Below, piece by piece: positions 7,967 to 16,158 of a stretch of 26,131 nt of DNA; position 1 is the stretch's first letter; the number at the start of each line of letters is the position of its first letter. The stretch is taken from the NCBI GenBank assembly GCA_046496815.1, contig JAWOGN010000198.1, positions 1-26,131 of the forward strand, given 5' to 3'. The stretch comes from JAWOGN01 sp046496815. Lineage in GTDB: Bacteria; Desulfobacterota; DSM-4660; Desulfatiglandales; Desulfatiglandaceae. The notes beneath the pieces are model-generated. The model worked only from the letters and a program-made list of their open reading frames with translations, was not told the origin of the DNA and did no database searches. The position numbers and the translations under genes are program-made.

Positions 7967-8900
7967 TCTGGTCGATTATGCCGAGTGCAAATTGCAGGGC
8001 TCTTCGCCCGTCCCTCCCTGTAACAACCGGTGAAGCCCCATTCATGACGACATCGACAAATGAAGAGATTTCATCAGCCAATGGATCACTGTCACGAAAT
8101 CGAATCTTGTCGGCGGTAATCTGGGGGTAAGGGTTTGAATTATCCACTTCACTGTCCAGACGGATAACGCTGATTTCTCTTTTCCCACAATTGACGGAGA
8201 GGTAGGCGTCCGGCTGAAACACACGGATTTTTCTCAGGGTCTTGTTGGATACCCTGCTGGCCGTCAAATTGGCAACGGCGCCGTTCTCGAAGATCAACCT
8301 CGCATTGGCGATATCCGTTTTCCCGGTCATGACCGACATTCCCACTGCATGCAACTCCTTCACCTCGCTTGGAACCACGTGCAGGATGATATCCAAATCA
8401 TGAATCATAAGATCGAGAACCACGTCCACATCGATGCCTCTGGTCGTAAAAAGATTCATCCGGTGCGACTCGATAAAGACAGGTTGATTCAACAAGGTTT
8501 CCATTTTCACGACAGCCGGATTAAAACGCTCCACGAGTCCGACCTGCAAAACCAAGTTCTCCTTTTGTGCCAGATTCAGCAAGTTATCGGCATCGTCCAG
8601 TTTATAGGTGATCGGTTTTTCGATGAGTAAGTGAACACCGCTTGAAAGAATATCTTTTGCGATCTCGAAGTGGGCCTCCGTGGGCACGACCAGACTTACC
8701 GCATCGACCTGGTCCAATATGTCATGGTGTGTTCTGAAGGCCTTTGTTCGGTATCGCCGCTGTATTTCATCGGCCCGATCGAAGTTGGTATCCACGATAC
8801 CCACCAGTTCCGCCGCGGGGATGGCTTTATATTTCTGGACGTGGTACTCCCCCAAATGTCCGACCCCGATCACGCCCACCCTTAACTTTTCTTGTCTCAT
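7929..8900 (-). CDS. Gfo/Idh/MocA-family oxidoreductase in the lipid A cluster (GnnA-like?)
   Basis: 323 residues. An N-terminal NAD(P)-binding Rossmann fold starts VGVIGVGHLGEYH (about 8-20); the family motif EKP follows in LLIEKPITY. A C-terminal substrate domain has LDLMIHDLDIILH, a histidine/aspartate pair where the family usually has its catalytic DxxxH-type site. These enzymes oxidise or reduce sugar hydroxyls, typically on nucleotide sugars. Position between lpxI and lpxB, with a 38-base overlap into lpxB, argues for a substrate such as UDP-GlcNAc or a lipid A precursor. The known enzyme that fits is GnnA, which oxidises the 3-OH of UDP-GlcNAc so that GnnB can add an amino group. No DegT-type GnnB is in this window, so GnnA function is inference only. 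A short GAGAG precedes the ATG. Confidence 0.85.
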   Translation of the reverse strand: MRQEKLRVGVIGVGHLGEYHVQKYKAIPAAELVGIVDTNFDRADEIQRRYRTKAFRTHHDILDQVDAVSLVVPTEAHFEIAKDILSSGVHLLIEKPITYKLDDADNLLNLAQKENLVLQVGLVERFNPAVVKMETLLNQPVFIESHRMNLFTTRGIDVDVVLDLMIHDLDIILHVVPSEVKELHAVGMSVMTGKTDIANARLIFENGAVANLTASRVSNKTLRKIRVFQPDAYLSVNCGKREISVIRLDSEVDNSNPYPQITADKIRFRDSDPLADEISSFVDVVMNGASPVVTGRDGRRALQFALGIIDQIERGCNNFQAVC

Positions 8901-8976
8901 CTCTCTGTGTTTTCCGTCTTCGTTTCATCGCAGCACTCTGAAAAACCCCCGTGCGGAATGGGTGACCGGTGGGGTG

Positions 8977-9798
8977 CTACCGCGAAAAGATACATATCCC
9001 GACCTCATTCGCATGTTGTATCATCTCGTATTTGTCAAACATCAACGTTTTTCCGGCCTCGATCGCCAACGTCGATGCCTTGACCTGAGACATCATCCTG
9101 ACCGTGTTGAGGCCCACCGACGGCACATCAAAGCGAAGATCTTGTTTCGGCTTGCTCACCTTAACCACAACGGCATTCTCCTGCGCCAATCTTCCGCCCC
9201 GGAGAATTGTTTCATCAGTCCCCTCAATTGCCTCCAGGGCCAGTACGGTTTTGCCTCTCACCACCACGCATTGCCCGATATCCAAACGGCCCAGCTCTTT
9301 AGCAATCTGCCAGCCAAAATGGATGTCCGCTGCTTGATTCTTATTGGGTTTCTTTTTGGTAAGGCATCCGGGAGGGGCCAATAGTTCGGGTAAGTAGGCG
9401 GTTGAACTCACGACCTCTATTCCCTCCTTGGCCAACTCTCCAGCCAGAGCCCTCAGGATGTCGTCGTCATGAAACACAGCCAGCTTTGACATCACTGCGA
9501 GGCCCCTCAGATCCGGTCTGATATCTTGGAACATCCGTTTCTTGGTGATGGAGCCCGCCATCAAGGCTTTTGCCGCCCCCGCGTTTTTGAGGCCCCTGAT
9601 CAGTTGGCCCAGTTGGCCCAATCTTACCCAGACAACCTCGTCAACCTTATCAGAAATTGACGGATCGCTCTCTCCTGAGTGGGCGACCGCCACCACACGG
9701 AAGCCTTGTTTTCTTATTGCCTCGGCGACAATTATGGGGAATTGCCCACCCCCGGCGATAAGGCCGATTGTTTCTCCTTTCCGGGCGATGCTTTCCAT
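8977..9798 (-). CDS. lpxI: UDP-2,3-diacylglucosamine pyrophosphatase LpxI
   Basis: 273 residues, full length for the LpxI (former DUF1009) family. It cleaves UDP-2,3-diacylglucosamine to lipid X and UMP, the step done by LpxH in E. coli. The N-terminal domain opens with IGLIAGGGQFP. The C-terminal domain contains the FDVPSVGLNTV motif with Asp224, matching the catalytic Asp225 studied in Caulobacter LpxI. No LpxH is seen nearby, so this is the likely sole enzyme for the step. The ATG at 9798 lies 9 bases after the lpxA stop, with AGGG upstream overlapping that stop. It is followed by a 76-base gap containing a small GC hairpin and five T. Confidence 0.95.
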   Translation of the reverse strand: MESIARKGETIGLIAGGGQFPIIVAEAIRKQGFRVVAVAHSGESDPSISDKVDEVVWVRLGQLGQLIRGLKNAGAAKALMAGSITKKRMFQDIRPDLRGLAVMSKLAVFHDDDILRALAGELAKEGIEVVSSTAYLPELLAPPGCLTKKKPNKNQAADIHFGWQIAKELGRLDIGQCVVVRGKTVLALEAIEGTDETILRGGRLAQENAVVVKVSKPKQDLRFDVPSVGLNTVRMMSQVKASTLAIEAGKTLMFDKYEMIQHANEVGICIFSR

Positions 9799-9807
9799 GG
9801 GTAGACC

Positions 9808-10581
9808 CTAGCGCAATATTCCCCGTTTTGAACCGTCAAAGAAATTCAGCAGCACGTCCAGTTCGGGGAATGGATCGATCTCTTCTTTGACGCGTCGGAT
9901 GCCCTCCCGAAACGTCCTGTTTTCTCTCCAGATTATCCTGTAAGCCTTCTTAAGGCCGTCGATGGTCTTCGCGGAAAAACCCGTTCGGCTCAATCCTTTT
10001 CGGTTGATCCCATAAAGTCTGGCCCTGGGTCCCGCCGATATCATGAAAGGGGGAACATCCCGATCAATGCCCGATTTGCCGCCTACGAAGGCATAGGCGC
10101 CGATCCGGACAAATTGATGCACAGCCACCAATCCTCCTAAAATCGCGTGATGTCCAATGGTTATGTGACCACCCAGGGTGGCCGCATTGGACATGATTAC
10201 ATGGTCGCCCAAAACACAGTCATGGGCGATATGCGCATAGGCCATGATATAATTGTGGTCCCCGACAACCGTTTTCCAGTCTTCTTTTGAGGTTGCACGG
10301 TGAACGGTCACATACTCCCGGATCACGTTATCATTGCCGATGAACACACGGGTAACCTCTCCCCGATAGCCGATATCCTGGGGAGGCGTGCCGATGGAGG
10401 AAAAAGGATAAATCCTGTTACGTTCCCCGATTTCGGTGTGTCCCTCAATGATCACGTGCGCACCGATGACGGTATCGGCGCCGATGATCACGTGCTCTCC
10501 CACCGTGCTGTAGGGGCCGATTTCAACACCCGGTCCGACATCCGCCCCGGGGCTCACCACCGCTGAGCTATGAATTCGCAT
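9808..10581 (-). CDS. lpxA: UDP-N-acetylglucosamine O-acyltransferase LpxA
   Basis: 257 residues. LpxA starts lipid A synthesis by moving a 3-hydroxyacyl chain from ACP to UDP-GlcNAc (or to its 3-amino analogue in some species). The first 190 residues form the left-handed beta-helix, seen as repeated IG-x4-V/I hexapeptides. The rest is the alpha-helical C-terminal domain. AHIAHDC gives His117 and His120, the latter matching catalytic His125 of E. coli. Gly168 in VGGKSG aligns with the E. coli hydrocarbon-ruler residue Gly173, which favours a long acyl chain of about 14 carbons (inference). A 123-base gap separates it from fabZ; GAGG lies about 9 bases before the ATG. Confidence 0.97.
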   Translation of the reverse strand: MRIHSSAVVSPGADVGPGVEIGPYSTVGEHVIIGADTVIGAHVIIEGHTEIGERNRIYPFSSIGTPPQDIGYRGEVTRVFIGNDNVIREYVTVHRATSKEDWKTVVGDHNYIMAYAHIAHDCVLGDHVIMSNAATLGGHITIGHHAILGGLVAVHQFVRIGAYAFVGGKSGIDRDVPPFMISAGPRARLYGINRKGLSRTGFSAKTIDGLKKAYRIIWRENRTFREGIRRVKEEIDPFPELDVLLNFFDGSKRGILR

Positions 10582-10704
10582 GCTTATACCTCATGGATCT
10601 TATCGCCCCTGTCGCTTCATTTCAGAGCGCTTAATTATTACAACATATTCCACGCATCCGTAATGAGTCGGATAATCCCCACAATTGATTCCGGACGGAC
10701 CGGC

Positions 10705-11151
10705 TTATCCCACCTTGGCAACGAGTTCGGCTTCAGCCGCAAGCACCTCCGCTACAAATGCTTTTCCAGCCATCTTCCAGACACTGCTTCCGGTTCGGAG
10801 GGCCTTCACTTCGAACCGAAGCTGGTCGCCCGGAACAACGGTTTTTCTAAATTTGACCTTGTCGATGGACATGAAGAACACGGGGGCCCGGGTTCCCCTC
10901 TCTGCATTCCCCCGGATCGCCAAACAGGCCATTACTCCGCCCACCTGGGCCATCGCCTCAATGATCAGAACGCCGGGCATGATCGGATTTCCTGGAAAAT
11001 GACCCTCAAAAAACGGCTCGTCGGCCGTAACATTCTTGATTCCCACAATTCTCTTTCCAGGGTCCATTTCGATAATTCGGTCAACCAAAAGAAACGGGTA
11101 CCGATGGGGAAGAATCTTAACAATATCTTCGTAATACAGGGGGAGTTTCAT
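10705..11151 (-). CDS. fabZ: 3-hydroxyacyl-ACP dehydratase FabZ
   Basis: 148 residues. FabZ removes water from 3-hydroxyacyl-ACP in fatty acid elongation. It draws on the same 3-hydroxyacyl-ACP pool that LpxA and LpxD use, which explains its classic place between lpxD and lpxA. The hot-dog fold is recognised by ILPHRYPFLLVDRI, then FFEGHFPGNPIMPGV with catalytic His51, and Glu65 in LIIEAMAQ. Its ATG overlaps the lpxD stop by 4 bases, so translation is coupled. After the stop, a 123-base stretch to lpxA holds only a short CCGG-N5-CCGG inverted repeat; no clear promoter was found in it. Confidence 0.97.
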   Translation of the reverse strand: MKLPLYYEDIVKILPHRYPFLLVDRIIEMDPGKRIVGIKNVTADEPFFEGHFPGNPIMPGVLIIEAMAQVGGVMACLAIRGNAERGTRAPVFFMSIDKVKFRKTVVPGDQLRFEVKALRTGSSVWKMAGKAFVAEVLAAEAELVAKVG

Positions 11152-12194
11152 GACGGCGGGCCTCCGTTTTCCATACGCTTCTCAATCCGCTCGATTCGCT
11201 TTTCAAGCTTTCGGACCAACGCGTTGAGCTGGGGTAGGCGCCTGATCAGACCGCTCGCCTTCAGCCACAAGCGATGCGGCATGTGTGGATGTCCTGAGAC
11301 TGCGTCTCCCGGCAAGATGGACTTTGTCACGCCGCACCCGGGACCTATCATGGCCCTGTCTCCTATCTTGACGTGGTCATAGAAACCCGCCCGGGGACCA
11401 ATGATCACTTCACGACCGACATCTACGCTGCCCGCGATTCCAACCTGTGCGACCACAATCGTATCTTCTCCGACAACCACATTATGTGCAATATGAACGA
11501 GGTTATCTGTTTTCACACCGCTCTTTATCCAGGTACGACCCACGGCGGCGCGATCAATGCAGTTGTTCGCGCCGATTTCAACATGGTCGTCAATCTGAAC
11601 GATGCCCATCTGAGGAATCCTGACAGACGCTGTGCCGTCTCTCGCGAAGCCGAACCCATCACTGCCGATGACGGTGCCGGGCTGTATTACGACGTCGCTT
11701 CCGATCCGACATCCGTGCGAAATGGTCACATTCGGATAAATCACGGTCCTGGCCCCGATTCTGACCCGATTCCCCACAAAGACACCCGGAAAAAGAATCA
11801 CATCGTCTCCGATCGATGCCTCTTCGCCGATATAGACGAACGGGTAAACGGAAGCATTTTTCCCAATATGAATTTTCCGACCCAAAACCGCCTGTTCACT
11901 GATACCCGGGTAACGGGAAACCGGAGTTGCAAAAATGCCGGCGACCCTGGCGTAGGCCAGGGCAGGGTTGGAAACAACCACCTGAACGCCATCGTAAAGC
12001 GCACTCTTTTCGGCTACCAATACGGCAGAGGCGGCGGTTTTTCTTAGACTTTCCTTGTATTTTCGATCCGCAAAAAAAGAAAGCTCACCTTCCCCTGCAG
12101 CATCCAGGGAGTTGATGCCTGAAATCATCAGCGCTTCCCGGCCGATGACCTTTCCGCCCACGATTCGGGCGATTTCTGCAATCGAGAGCTTCAC
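11148..12194 (-). CDS. lpxD: UDP-3-O-acyl-glucosamine N-acyltransferase LpxD
   Basis: 348 residues. LpxD adds the second 3-hydroxyacyl chain, at the 2-amino group of UDP-3-O-acylglucosamine. Residues 1-100 form the uridine-binding domain (SINSLDAAG-like start, then LSFFADRKY). Residues from about 103 to 310 form the left-handed beta-helix with hexapeptide repeats. HIAHNVVVG holds His237, the match to catalytic His239 of E. coli. The last 35 residues (VRKLEKRIERIEKRME) form a charged helix, probably coiled coil, typical of the trimer. It starts 13 bases after the ompH stop and overlaps fabZ by 4 bases. Confidence 0.97.
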   Translation of the reverse strand: MKLSIAEIARIVGGKVIGREALMISGINSLDAAGEGELSFFADRKYKESLRKTAASAVLVAEKSALYDGVQVVVSNPALAYARVAGIFATPVSRYPGISEQAVLGRKIHIGKNASVYPFVYIGEEASIGDDVILFPGVFVGNRVRIGARTVIYPNVTISHGCRIGSDVVIQPGTVIGSDGFGFARDGTASVRIPQMGIVQIDDHVEIGANNCIDRAAVGRTWIKSGVKTDNLVHIAHNVVVGEDTIVVAQVGIAGSVDVGREVIIGPRAGFYDHVKIGDRAMIGPGCGVTKSILPGDAVSGHPHMPHRLWLKASGLIRRLPQLNALVRKLEKRIERIEKRMENGGPPS

Positions 12195-12207
12195 GGGTTT
12201 CTCGCCC

Positions 12208-12735
12208 CTATTTTGCCAATTTGTCGTACGCTTTTATCACCCGATCTGTGATGTCGATCGCTTTATCAAAATAAACAAGACCGACGGTCCTTTTTTCAAT
12301 GATCATGGTAAATCCCTCTTGCTTCCCGATCATGTTCACAACTTTTTCCAGCTCCTGGGCCAATTCTTTTCTGGCATCAAGCTGTGCCTGTTTCATTTCC
12401 TCTGTGGAATCCTCGGCCAAATATTTGTAATGCCGCCGCTTCCTCTCAAGTTCTCTCCGCTTGTCTTCTTTGGCATCAAGACTCAGCATCATGCTCTGCT
12501 TTTTGAGTTCCGCCTCAATTTCCAGCAATTCATCCTTTTTCTTGTCCAGTCCTTTCTGAAGCAAGTCGAATTTTGCTTTGAGTTCCTCCCTGATCTTTTG
12601 AAATGCTTTGGATTCATCCTGAAACTTCTCTATATCCACAATACCAAATTTGGCATTCTCTGCCCCCAATGCGGTTTCGCTCTGAAACCCAAACAGCAAA
12701 AAAACCCAAAAAAACAAAAATAACATGCGTTTCAT
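12208..12735 (-). CDS. skp: Periplasmic chaperone OmpH/Skp
   Basis: 175 residues from the ATG at 12735. Skp holds unfolded outer-membrane proteins in the periplasm on their way to BamA. The first 25 residues form a signal peptide (MKRMLFLFFWVFLLF, cleavage after ALGA). The mature protein begins with the short beta segment FGIVDIEK, followed by long charged helices (about 40-145) that make the family's tentacles, and a final beta segment with MIIEKRTVGLVYFDK. The frame runs upstream to 12816 inside bamA, but the ATG at 12735 has GGGAGGTAG just upstream and starts exactly at the signal peptide. It lies 19 bases after the bamA stop. Confidence 0.93.
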   Translation of the reverse strand: MKRMLFLFFWVFLLFGFQSETALGAENAKFGIVDIEKFQDESKAFQKIREELKAKFDLLQKGLDKKKDELLEIEAELKKQSMMLSLDAKEDKRRELERKRRHYKYLAEDSTEEMKQAQLDARKELAQELEKVVNMIGKQEGFTMIIEKRTVGLVYFDKAIDITDRVIKAYDKLAK

Positions 12736-12754
12736 CTCTACCTCCCGTGCTCCA

Positions 12755-15478
12755 CTAAAAGGTTCCCCCCATGCTGAATTCCCAGGTTCCACTGGGTTCA
12801 TCTTCCTTGGGATCAAGGTTTACGCCATACTCCAAGCGAATCGGTCCAACCGGTGAATACCATCGAATCCCCCCGCCGGCGGAGGTTCGAATTTCCTCGA
12901 ACGTCCAATTTTCATCTTCCGTAAAGACATTGCCGGCGTCAAAAAACACCAAACCCACGATTCCCTGTTCCTTGAGAAGTGGGACTCGATATTCCACATT
13001 ATAGTACATCATTTTTTCTCCACCGATCCGGTCACCGGTCTCCGGATCGATGGGAGAGATATCGCCGAACTCAAAGCCTCGAACCGTATTGATGCCGCCG
13101 ATTCGAAATTTCTGATAAACGGGAAGGAATCCGCCGGATCTTTCTTCAACCAAGCCCCAGGTGCCCCTCACCAAAAAAACAGTGTCCCAGAAAAGGGGGA
13201 AATACCAACCGGATGTGGCCTGATATTTATTGAAGTAGACATCTCCGCCAAAGACGCCGCCGGTATACTCAAAACTTATGCTGTTATAGGACCCTCTGCT
13301 GGTTAAGAAAAGTCGGTCCCGGCTGTCCCGCGTGATGGAGAAGGTCGGGCCGCTGGTCACATTCCGGCCCTCCATGTCTTTAATGGCGACAGAGGCATCC
13401 TCTTCCACATCCGAAATATCGGAATCATCATAGCCATATCTGACCGATCCCCTCGTGAACTCGTCGATGCCCAACGGGAAGCCGAGTCTTAAGGCACCGC
13501 CCAGGCTGTCTCTGGTATACTCATCGTATTCGACATCCCGGTTAAACAGGTCGATACCGGCGGATATGGGCTTATCAAGAAACCAGGGCTCCACAAAACG
13601 AAGGTCATACCGGGTTGCCTTCCCTCCGATTTTGGCTGAGGCCCTTAGCTTTTGCCCACGACCAAAAAGATTTTCCTGGGATATTTCAAACACCCCAAAA
13701 ACCCCATCCTCGGAACTGTAACCCGCCCCCATGCTAAACGTGCCGGTGGCTCTTTCCTTGACCTGAATATCCAGAACCATCAGGTCTTCTTCGCTCCCTT
13801 TCCGGGTTTGAATCTGGACATCCTCGAAAAAACCAAGACGTTGAAGGTTCCGAGTGCTTCGTCTGATGCCGCTGCCACTGAAGTATTCCCCTTCAATGAC
13901 CTTGAGTTCCCGCCGAATCACCTTATCCCTTGTGGAGGTATTCCCGGAGATATTAATTCGCTCGAAACGGACCTTTTCGCCCTTGGAAATACTATAGGTT
14001 ATATCGACCCGCCGCGTCTCATTGTCTTCATCCGTCCTCGGTCTTATCTCTGCATAGGCGTATCCTTCGTTTGCGTAAATACTCCGAAGTGCCAGAACGT
14101 CCTGACGGACCACTTCCCGATTAAACGCCTTTTCCTCGCGAATCCGAACTTTCTTCAAGAGCGCATCAACCGGTTTTACCAGATCCCCTTCAATGGCAAC
14201 CGCACCGACATCGTACTTGAGACCTTCATCGATCTCAATCGTAATTGCGAGGCCTTTTTCTTTTTCATAGGAGATCTTCGGTTCGCCCACTTTCGCCTTT
14301 ATGAACCCCTTGTTGTGGTAGAATGAGGTCAATTTACCGACATCGAACGCAAGCATGTTTTTGTCCAGTAGTCCGGATTTGGTGAACCATGAAAAAAAAC
14401 CTTTTTCGGCGGTCTCCATCACATCTTTCAGCGCATCATCATCGAATTCCTTATTTCCGACGAAATTGATCTCCCGGATATATACTTTTTCATTTTCCGT
14501 GATTTCGTATCTCACCAGCACCTGGTTGTTTGCCAGCGGCTCGATTCCATACTCAATATCCACATTAAAGAAGCCTTTCAACCGATAGTACTCCTTGAGA
14601 CGGTTCACGCTTTGTCGGATTTCATTTTCATCCAGGATGGAGTAAAGCTTCAAACCCAGTTGTTCCTGCAAATCCTTCTCGTTCTCTTTCTTGTTTCCTT
14701 CAATCACGATCTTTCCAATGGAAGATTTCTCAGTCACATCCAGGGTTACAATTTTTCCTTTCGGCCCATCCTCGGTCTCTATTTTCACATCCGTAAAAAA
14801 TCCCATCCCGTAAATGCTACGCAGGTCATTGTCTAACTGTTCATAGTCAAGCCGATCTCCTTTTTTCGTCTTTATCACAGCCAAGATTGCCTCCGCCTCG
14901 ATTCGCTGGTTTCCCTCCACTCGAACCGAATCCACTTGAACCGCGCCGCCGATTTGGTTATCGATGCCGGCCGCGAGTTTTCCGGCTGTCTCCGGCAAAG
15001 TATCAATCGTATCCGATACTTCAAAAAGAAAAAACGGCTTTTTTTCCTCGGTAACATCCGTCACGCTCAAATCAATGCTCACCTTGTCGCCGACCTGAGT
15101 CAGACTTCCTGAAACGATCCAGTCCGCCTCCATTTCTTTGCCGATACGAATGGAGTCCTTCACCCCCATATCCGGAAGGAATGCGAGCGGATGCCGATTG
15201 ACCACCCCCGGGCTGATCATTTGGAAACCTGTTTTCTTGAGTTGGGCGGTCAATGTTTCCTGAAAGCGAAGTGCGAGGGAGTCTAGCGGTTTGGGCGCAT
15301 ATATTTTGAACGGTAACACGGCTACCCTTCCTTTCGATTCGGCTTCGACCGACTTCGGAATCCAGGCGCCGGATGCGGCAATGATGAACAGGGTCTGAAT
15401 CCAGACCCATCTCAGCATGGATTTTTTGATGGATTCGAACCCCTTTCGATCCCGGGTGGTTCTATTGAATCCGCCCAT
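12755..15478 (-). CDS. bamA: Outer membrane assembly factor BamA with extra N-terminal TolB-like domain
   Basis: 907 residues, about 100 more than E. coli BamA. BamA folds and inserts beta-barrel proteins into the outer membrane. A signal peptide covers about 21-46 (MLRWVWIQTLFIIAASGAW; cut near VEA). Residues 50-175 form an extra domain beginning RVAVLPF with ADWIVSGSLTQVGDKVSI, resembling TolB-N/CsgG-like domains. Five POTRA repeats follow (about 180-250, 253-330, 331-419, 420-500, 501-576), then the 16-strand barrel (578-907) with the VRGF lock motif at 799-802 and a C-terminal phenylalanine. The start at 15478 overlaps lolD by 17 bases. An ATG at 15418 would give a more usual signal peptide but has no ribosome binding site. 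Confidence 0.95.
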   Translation of the reverse strand: MGGFNRTTRDRKGFESIKKSMLRWVWIQTLFIIAASGAWIPKSVEAESKGRVAVLPFKIYAPKPLDSLALRFQETLTAQLKKTGFQMISPGVVNRHPLAFLPDMGVKDSIRIGKEMEADWIVSGSLTQVGDKVSIDLSVTDVTEEKKPFFLFEVSDTIDTLPETAGKLAAGIDNQIGGAVQVDSVRVEGNQRIEAEAILAVIKTKKGDRLDYEQLDNDLRSIYGMGFFTDVKIETEDGPKGKIVTLDVTEKSSIGKIVIEGNKKENEKDLQEQLGLKLYSILDENEIRQSVNRLKEYYRLKGFFNVDIEYGIEPLANNQVLVRYEITENEKVYIREINFVGNKEFDDDALKDVMETAEKGFFSWFTKSGLLDKNMLAFDVGKLTSFYHNKGFIKAKVGEPKISYEKEKGLAITIEIDEGLKYDVGAVAIEGDLVKPVDALLKKVRIREEKAFNREVVRQDVLALRSIYANEGYAYAEIRPRTDEDNETRRVDITYSISKGEKVRFERINISGNTSTRDKVIRRELKVIEGEYFSGSGIRRSTRNLQRLGFFEDVQIQTRKGSEEDLMVLDIQVKERATGTFSMGAGYSSEDGVFGVFEISQENLFGRGQKLRASAKIGGKATRYDLRFVEPWFLDKPISAGIDLFNRDVEYDEYTRDSLGGALRLGFPLGIDEFTRGSVRYGYDDSDISDVEEDASVAIKDMEGRNVTSGPTFSITRDSRDRLFLTSRGSYNSISFEYTGGVFGGDVYFNKYQATSGWYFPLFWDTVFLVRGTWGLVEERSGGFLPVYQKFRIGGINTVRGFEFGDISPIDPETGDRIGGEKMMYYNVEYRVPLLKEQGIVGLVFFDAGNVFTEDENWTFEEIRTSAGGGIRWYSPVGPIRLEYGVNLDPKEDEPSGTWEFSMGGTF

Positions 15479-16124
15479 CGACTATCTCTACTCGCCTCGA
15501 CATCTTTTCTGCCAATCTCTTGTTGTGCGTTGCAATCACCATTGCAACACCTTCCGCTTTGTTCAGGCTGAAGAGCAGGTCGGCGACCTCTTGACCGGTG
15601 GACCAGTCGAGATTTCCCGTGGGCTCGTCCGCCAATAGCAGTTTGGGTCGCATCACCAGCGCCCTCGCAATCGCCACGCGTTGTTGCTCACCGCCGGAGA
15701 GTTCTCCGGCGCGATGGTTCAAACGTTTTTCAAGACCTACCTTCGCCAGGACTTCCCGGGCCATTTCCTCGGCTTGTTTTTTAGGGATCCGTGCAATCAA
15801 GGCAGGCATCATCGTGTTTTCCAGGGCGTTGAATTCCGGTAGAAGATGGTGAAACTGGAACACAAAACCGATTTCCGTGTTCCGAAAACGCGAGAGGGTC
15901 GGTCCAGCCATTTTGTAGACATTGCGATCCCTGAATTTCACCGTCCCGGTGGTGGGAGCTTCAAGACTTCCCATGATGTTCAGAAGCGTTGATTTCCCGA
16001 CCCCGGAAGCCCCCATGATTGCCAAGCTTTGACCCGGCGCTACTTCCAGGTCGATTCCCTTCAGGACCGCAATTTGGTTTCCGTGATGCAAGTAGGACTT
16101 GCAGATGTCTATCAGGTATAACAA
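15462..16124 (-). CDS. lolD: Lipoprotein-releasing ABC transporter ATPase LolD
   Basis: 220 residues from a TTG at 16124. LolD powers release of outer-membrane lipoproteins from the inner membrane to LolA. Walker A GASGVGKST lies at about 38-46, the signature is LSGGEQQR, Walker B is LLLADEPT, and the switch histidine is in IATHNK. FQFHHLLPEFNALEN is the LolD-specific stretch. The frame extends upstream to 16181 into lolC/E. The TTG is preferred because AGAGGTG lies 5 bases before it and the protein then begins like other LolD proteins (LYLIDICKSY). The TTG start leaves a 34-base gap after lolC/E. Its end overlaps bamA by 17 bases. Confidence 0.93.
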   Translation of the reverse strand: MLYLIDICKSYLHHGNQIAVLKGIDLEVAPGQSLAIMGASGVGKSTLLNIMGSLEAPTTGTVKFRDRNVYKMAGPTLSRFRNTEIGFVFQFHHLLPEFNALENTMMPALIARIPKKQAEEMAREVLAKVGLEKRLNHRAGELSGGEQQRVAIARALVMRPKLLLADEPTGNLDWSTGQEVADLLFSLNKAEGVAMVIATHNKRLAEKMSRRVEIVDGRIQ

Positions 16125-16158
16125 TAAGCACCTCTGTCGAACGCATGCGCAAGGGCAT

